Shown here piece by piece: positions 61,378 to 64,000 of a DNA stretch of 64,000 nucleotides (the first letter of the stretch is position 1; each line of letters begins with the position of its first letter). Location: positions 1 to 64,000 of the forward strand of contig DATFXM010000194.1 in NCBI GenBank assembly GCA_035315885.1, read 5' to 3'. A program made the position numbers and the translations under genes. The notes beneath the pieces were generated by a model. The model was not told where the DNA came from. It made no database searches and worked only from the letters and a program-made list of their open reading frames with translations. The stretch is from DATFXM01 sp035315885. GTDB lineage: Bacteria; Acidobacteriota; Blastocatellia; UBA7656.

Positions 61378-63237
61378 TCACTGTTTTTGTCCAAAAGGCT
61401 TCTCCTTACCCTCGAGAGCCTCTTTGTAAGCGCCGTTCGGAACAGGACCCAGCGCAATCGCCTTGTCGTATTCGGCGACCGCATCTTCGCGAAACTCCTG
61501 GAAATCGAGAATTCGCCCCAGATAAACATGGCTCCATTGAATCAACCAGGCTTCACCGTCGTGAGAAGCATTTGCTATCGCCTTGCGATAGAGCTTGATC
61601 GCCGATTCAAGACGATCGTGTTGAGCCTGAATCTTGTCGTTCTCATCGGCTTTGTCGTTCTGCTCAATCGCCGTTGGAGTCTGCGTGACCACCTGCGCCA
61701 GACCGTAGAGAGCACGCGCGTTGTTCGGATCGGACCTTAGCACCTCATCGAGTATCGGCCGAGCGTCGCTGAATCGCCGCTGCCGAATAAGATCGTCGGA
61801 AAGTAGGATCTTCTGGGATACGGTGTTGACGGCCGCATCGCCCGCTGCACTAACCGGGGTCTTGGCTCCCTTTGCTCGCCGCTCTGAAACTCGAGCCACC
61901 ACTGGCTCGAAGTCCTTCGCCCGAGTCGCCTCACGATCGAACTTTATGGTAGCCATCAACTGATCGAAAAAGTCGTCCAGCTTGATGCCGACCTTCTCCA
62001 GACCGATCAGCGAGTCGTAAAAATGAAACGACAACACCGCTCCGCGCAGGTAAGCCTGCGCCAGATCGAACGTGGCGTCATCGTCGCCATAAGCGCCCTT
62101 CGGCCCTGATTGGATGCGTTTGAGTCGAGACTCCGCTGCCTGTGCCAGCGATTCGCGGATCATCAAATAGACGCTGGACGTGTATTGCTTGGACGCCGTC
62201 GGAACGTTACTCGCCAGCTTCACCAGGTCTTCCTTGTACTCCAGCGCCAGCTTCAGATTCCGTTCTATCAATGGGTCAATGACAAATCGAATCAACGCCT
62301 GCCGAATCGGTTCAAGCGTGAGCGTGCGCGAAGGACCGAGGATCACGATGTAATCGTCTCCGACTCGACGAAACAGCAGGTCTTCCTTTTGATTCAACAC
62401 ATCGCCTCTTACGATGGCGGTGTTCATTGGGCCAAGCGGATCGGGAATGATAAACACCTGGCGAGTTCGATTCCTCGCGACGATCGTGGCCTTCTGCTCT
62501 CGCTTTTTGGTCTCCCCATCAGTGACCACGAGGGGTTTCATGTTCACAACTGTCTGGGGCGCCGTGTGAAAGTACTCGAGGACCTGGTAGATCAACTGGC
62601 CCACCGCGCGGTGGTATGCTCCGGCGTAGGCGTCGGAAATCCTGGTGTACTTCGGAATGAGCTCCCTGACACCGCTGCTCACGTAGAACTCTCGCACGAG
62701 AGGAACAAACTGGGCCAATGGCTCGAGGTCTTCGGGCAGCGCCTGGTCCGACGGCAGATTGAGGCTGAAGCCCGGAGGAGGAGTCATGAGCAGACTCAAA
62801 GCCGCGTAACGCGATGCGTCCGCCGCCTCGTCAATGCCCTGACGTCGATGAGACTTGTAGAAGTCAGCCAGTTTGGCTTTTATCCCGGGATCGAGCCTGG
62901 ATAGATCTTTCCTGAGCTCGACGCGCGCGGGAGACATAGACTCGCCCGCCGGTTCGTAGTCAAAGCCGGCCGCGTTCAAGGCCGCCATGACCACGAACAT
63001 ACGCTGGTCCGATTCCAGGTGAACGTTCACATCGGCGGGTGACACAAACTCTCGATCGTCAGCTCGCGCCGCAGGTGGCCGCGTTGTTCCAGAAGGCGTC
63101 TGCGCCGCCCCGGACGGTTTAGGATCGGAAGTTCTTTCAACTTTTGTTTCGGGTTTGCCGGATGACGGCTGCTGCCGTGCGACGGTGGCAAAACAAATAG
63201 AGAAACAGAGAAAAACAACCAGCGCTGACTTCCGCAT
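61378..63237 (-). CDS. Secreted TPR-containing protein
   Basis: 619 residues from the ATG at 63237, which opens a signal peptide (SALVVFLCFSICFATVA). A Pro/Ser-rich stretch (about 25-65) precedes a long helical region without a recognised domain (about 75-440). A C-terminal TPR region follows (about 480-610: RQRRFSDARPILDEVLRSDPNNARALYGLAQV, LYRKAIANASHDGEAWLIQ, AVAEYDKAIALGP). Probably a periplasmic or outer-membrane scaffold. It ends convergently within 155 bp of the small Ig-like gene's start, on the same strand. Confidence 0.85.
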   Translation of the reverse strand: MRKSALVVFLCFSICFATVARQQPSSGKPETKVERTSDPKPSGAAQTPSGTTRPPAARADDREFVSPADVNVHLESDQRMFVVMAALNAAGFDYEPAGESMSPARVELRKDLSRLDPGIKAKLADFYKSHRRQGIDEAADASRYAALSLLMTPPPGFSLNLPSDQALPEDLEPLAQFVPLVREFYVSSGVRELIPKYTRISDAYAGAYHRAVGQLIYQVLEYFHTAPQTVVNMKPLVVTDGETKKREQKATIVARNRTRQVFIIPDPLGPMNTAIVRGDVLNQKEDLLFRRVGDDYIVILGPSRTLTLEPIRQALIRFVIDPLIERNLKLALEYKEDLVKLASNVPTASKQYTSSVYLMIRESLAQAAESRLKRIQSGPKGAYGDDDATFDLAQAYLRGAVLSFHFYDSLIGLEKVGIKLDDFFDQLMATIKFDREATRAKDFEPVVARVSERRAKGAKTPVSAAGDAAVNTVSQKILLSDDLIRQRRFSDARPILDEVLRSDPNNARALYGLAQVVTQTPTAIEQNDKADENDKIQAQHDRLESAIKLYRKAIANASHDGEAWLIQWSHVYLGRILDFQEFREDAVAEYDKAIALGPVPNGAYKEALEGKEKPFGQKQ

Positions 63238-63290
63238 AGGACAAAAGATAGCTACGGCATTAAACACGGGTCAAGGAAACTTGTAGAGGG

Positions 63291-63352
63291 CTGAGTGCTG
63301 AGTCCCGAGTTCAACCCTTTTGGCGTTACCCACCAACCAGCACTCAGCACTT
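63291..63352. repeat. Palindromic repeat element (CTGAGTGCTGAGT family)
   Basis: Left arm 63291-63311 (CTGAGTGCTGAGTCCCGAG) and right arm 63339-63352 (AGCACTCAGCACTT), inverse to each other, ending 3 bp before the ALDH stop codon. It fills the gap between the TPR gene and the ALDH gene. Confidence 0.75.
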
Positions 63353-63355
63353 CCT

Positions 63356-64000
63356 TCAGTATTTCTCGGATACCGATTTAGCCTGAAGGAACAGCAACAA
63401 ATAATCGCGGCCGCCGCCCTTGGAATCGGTGCCCGACATGTTGAAGCCGCCGAACGGGTGTGCCCCAACCATCGCACCCGTACACTTGCGGTTCAGATAG
63501 AGGTTTCCTACGTGGAAGTCACGTCGAGCCTTCTCGAGCCGCCTGCGCTCCCCCGAATAAAGAGCCCCAGTCAAACCGAACTGAGTGTTGTTAGCGACGT
63601 TGAGAGCCTCATCGAAATCCTTCGCCCGAAATGCCGCCAGCACCGGACCAAAAATCTCTTCCTGGGAAATCCTGGCCATCGGATCCACTTCGCCGATCAC
63701 CGTTGGCTTGATGAACCATCCTCGCTGATCCTCGGCCATCGGGCCGCCTCCGGCCAGCAGCTTTCCTTCGCCGCGTCCGATCTTGATGTAGTTGTTTATG
63801 CTCTCGTATGCACTCTTGCTCGATACCGGCCCCGTGAAATTCGACACGTCCTTAACCGGCCCAACCTTCAGCTTCGAAGCTCGATCCGACACTCGTTCCA
63901 CAATCTTGTCATACACGGAGTCCACCACCACGACCCGCGAACACGCAGAGCACTTCTGCCCGGAATACCCGAAGGCTGACGCAACTACTCCATCAACCGC
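63356..64000 (-). CDS. Delta-1-pyrroline-5-carboxylate dehydrogenase (aldehyde dehydrogenase), partial
   Basis: The frame is open to the window edge: 214 C-terminal residues are visible and the N-terminal part lies outside. Oxidises glutamate semialdehyde (P5C) to glutamate with NAD. The catalytic Cys is in FGYSGQKCSACSR, a signature typical of P5C dehydrogenases, and the C-terminal FGGFNMSGTDSKGGGRDYL and QEEIFGPVLAAF segments are present. Whether it is a stand-alone RocA-type enzyme or the C-terminal half of a bifunctional PutA cannot be decided here. Confidence 0.9.
   Translation of the reverse strand, partial: AVDGVVASAFGYSGQKCSACSRVVVVDSVYDKIVERVSDRASKLKVGPVKDVSNFTGPVSSKSAYESINNYIKIGRGEGKLLAGGGPMAEDQRGWFIKPTVIGEVDPMARISQEEIFGPVLAAFRAKDFDEALNVANNTQFGLTGALYSGERRRLEKARRDFHVGNLYLNRKCTGAMVGAHPFGGFNMSGTDSKGGGRDYLLLFLQAKSVSEKY

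Overview
The window is 64 kb of continuous, gene-dense bacterial chromosome. Coding rows I checked by eye run in the mid-50s % GC. Gene content points to a heterotrophic member of the Acidobacteriota, most like the Blastocatellia/Pyrinomonadales side. The hints are poly-HAMP hybrid kinases, a very long PBS/HEAT-repeat secreted protein, caspase-TPR proteins, a fused alpha/beta branched-chain 2-oxoacid dehydrogenase, a solitary AmrS radical-SAM enzyme, and many short palindromic intergenic repeats. No rRNA is present, so this placement is inference.

Layout. 1-8.1 kb: signalling block with a poly-HAMP hybrid histidine kinase (5' end outside the window), a CheR-type methyltransferase and a REC-GAF-HK-REC kinase. 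8.1-14.4 kb: small conserved genes, UppP, an S26-like peptidase, a lipoprotein and a 1065-residue HEAT-repeat protein. 14.4-19.4 kb: recA behind a strong promoter and a structured leader, a zinc-ribbon/RDD membrane protein, and RqcH. 19.4-22.2 kb: aroA-aroK, diverging from an anti-sigma kinase and STAS antagonist pair. 22.3-32.7 kb: a caspase-fold/TPR protein lacking its catalytic cysteine, a TolB-like propeller, 3-hydroxyacyl-CoA dehydrogenase, a serine beta-lactamase-fold hydrolase, a DHH phosphoesterase, AmrS and the fused BCKDH E1.

33.2-34.8 kb: tRNA-Ala(CGC) followed by a 43-bp direct duplication of its 3' half. The two copies bracket a 1.4-kb AT-richer island with one unrecognised gene. 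34.9-44.5 kb: a family 2 glycosidase, a small secreted protein, PhoD, OsmC, a secreted polysaccharide-deacetylase/caspase/TPR fusion and a cupin-like protein. 44.6-51 kb: the glycolytic cluster gap-pgk-(lipoprotein)-tpiA-secG-tRNA-Leu, then transketolase. 51-56.5 kb: two thymidylate-kinase-like paralogues, a ParA ATPase, an AI-2E family transporter and an S41 protease. 56.9-64 kb: thiolase, rhomboid protease, FHA-trypsin membrane protein, a small unknown, a secreted TPR protein and the C-terminal part of a delta-1-pyrroline-5-carboxylate dehydrogenase.

Functional threads: central carbon metabolism (gap, pgk, tpiA, tkt, thiolase, HBD, BCKDH); envelope proteolysis and scaffolding (S41, rhomboid, FHA-trypsin, two caspase-fold proteins, several TPR/HEAT proteins); regulation (hybrid kinases, partner-switching pair).

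The most noteworthy items are the tRNA-Ala mini-island, the deacetylase-caspase-TPR fusion, the cysteine-less caspase homologue, and four families of short palindromic repeats that fill intergenic gaps and often abut stop codons.
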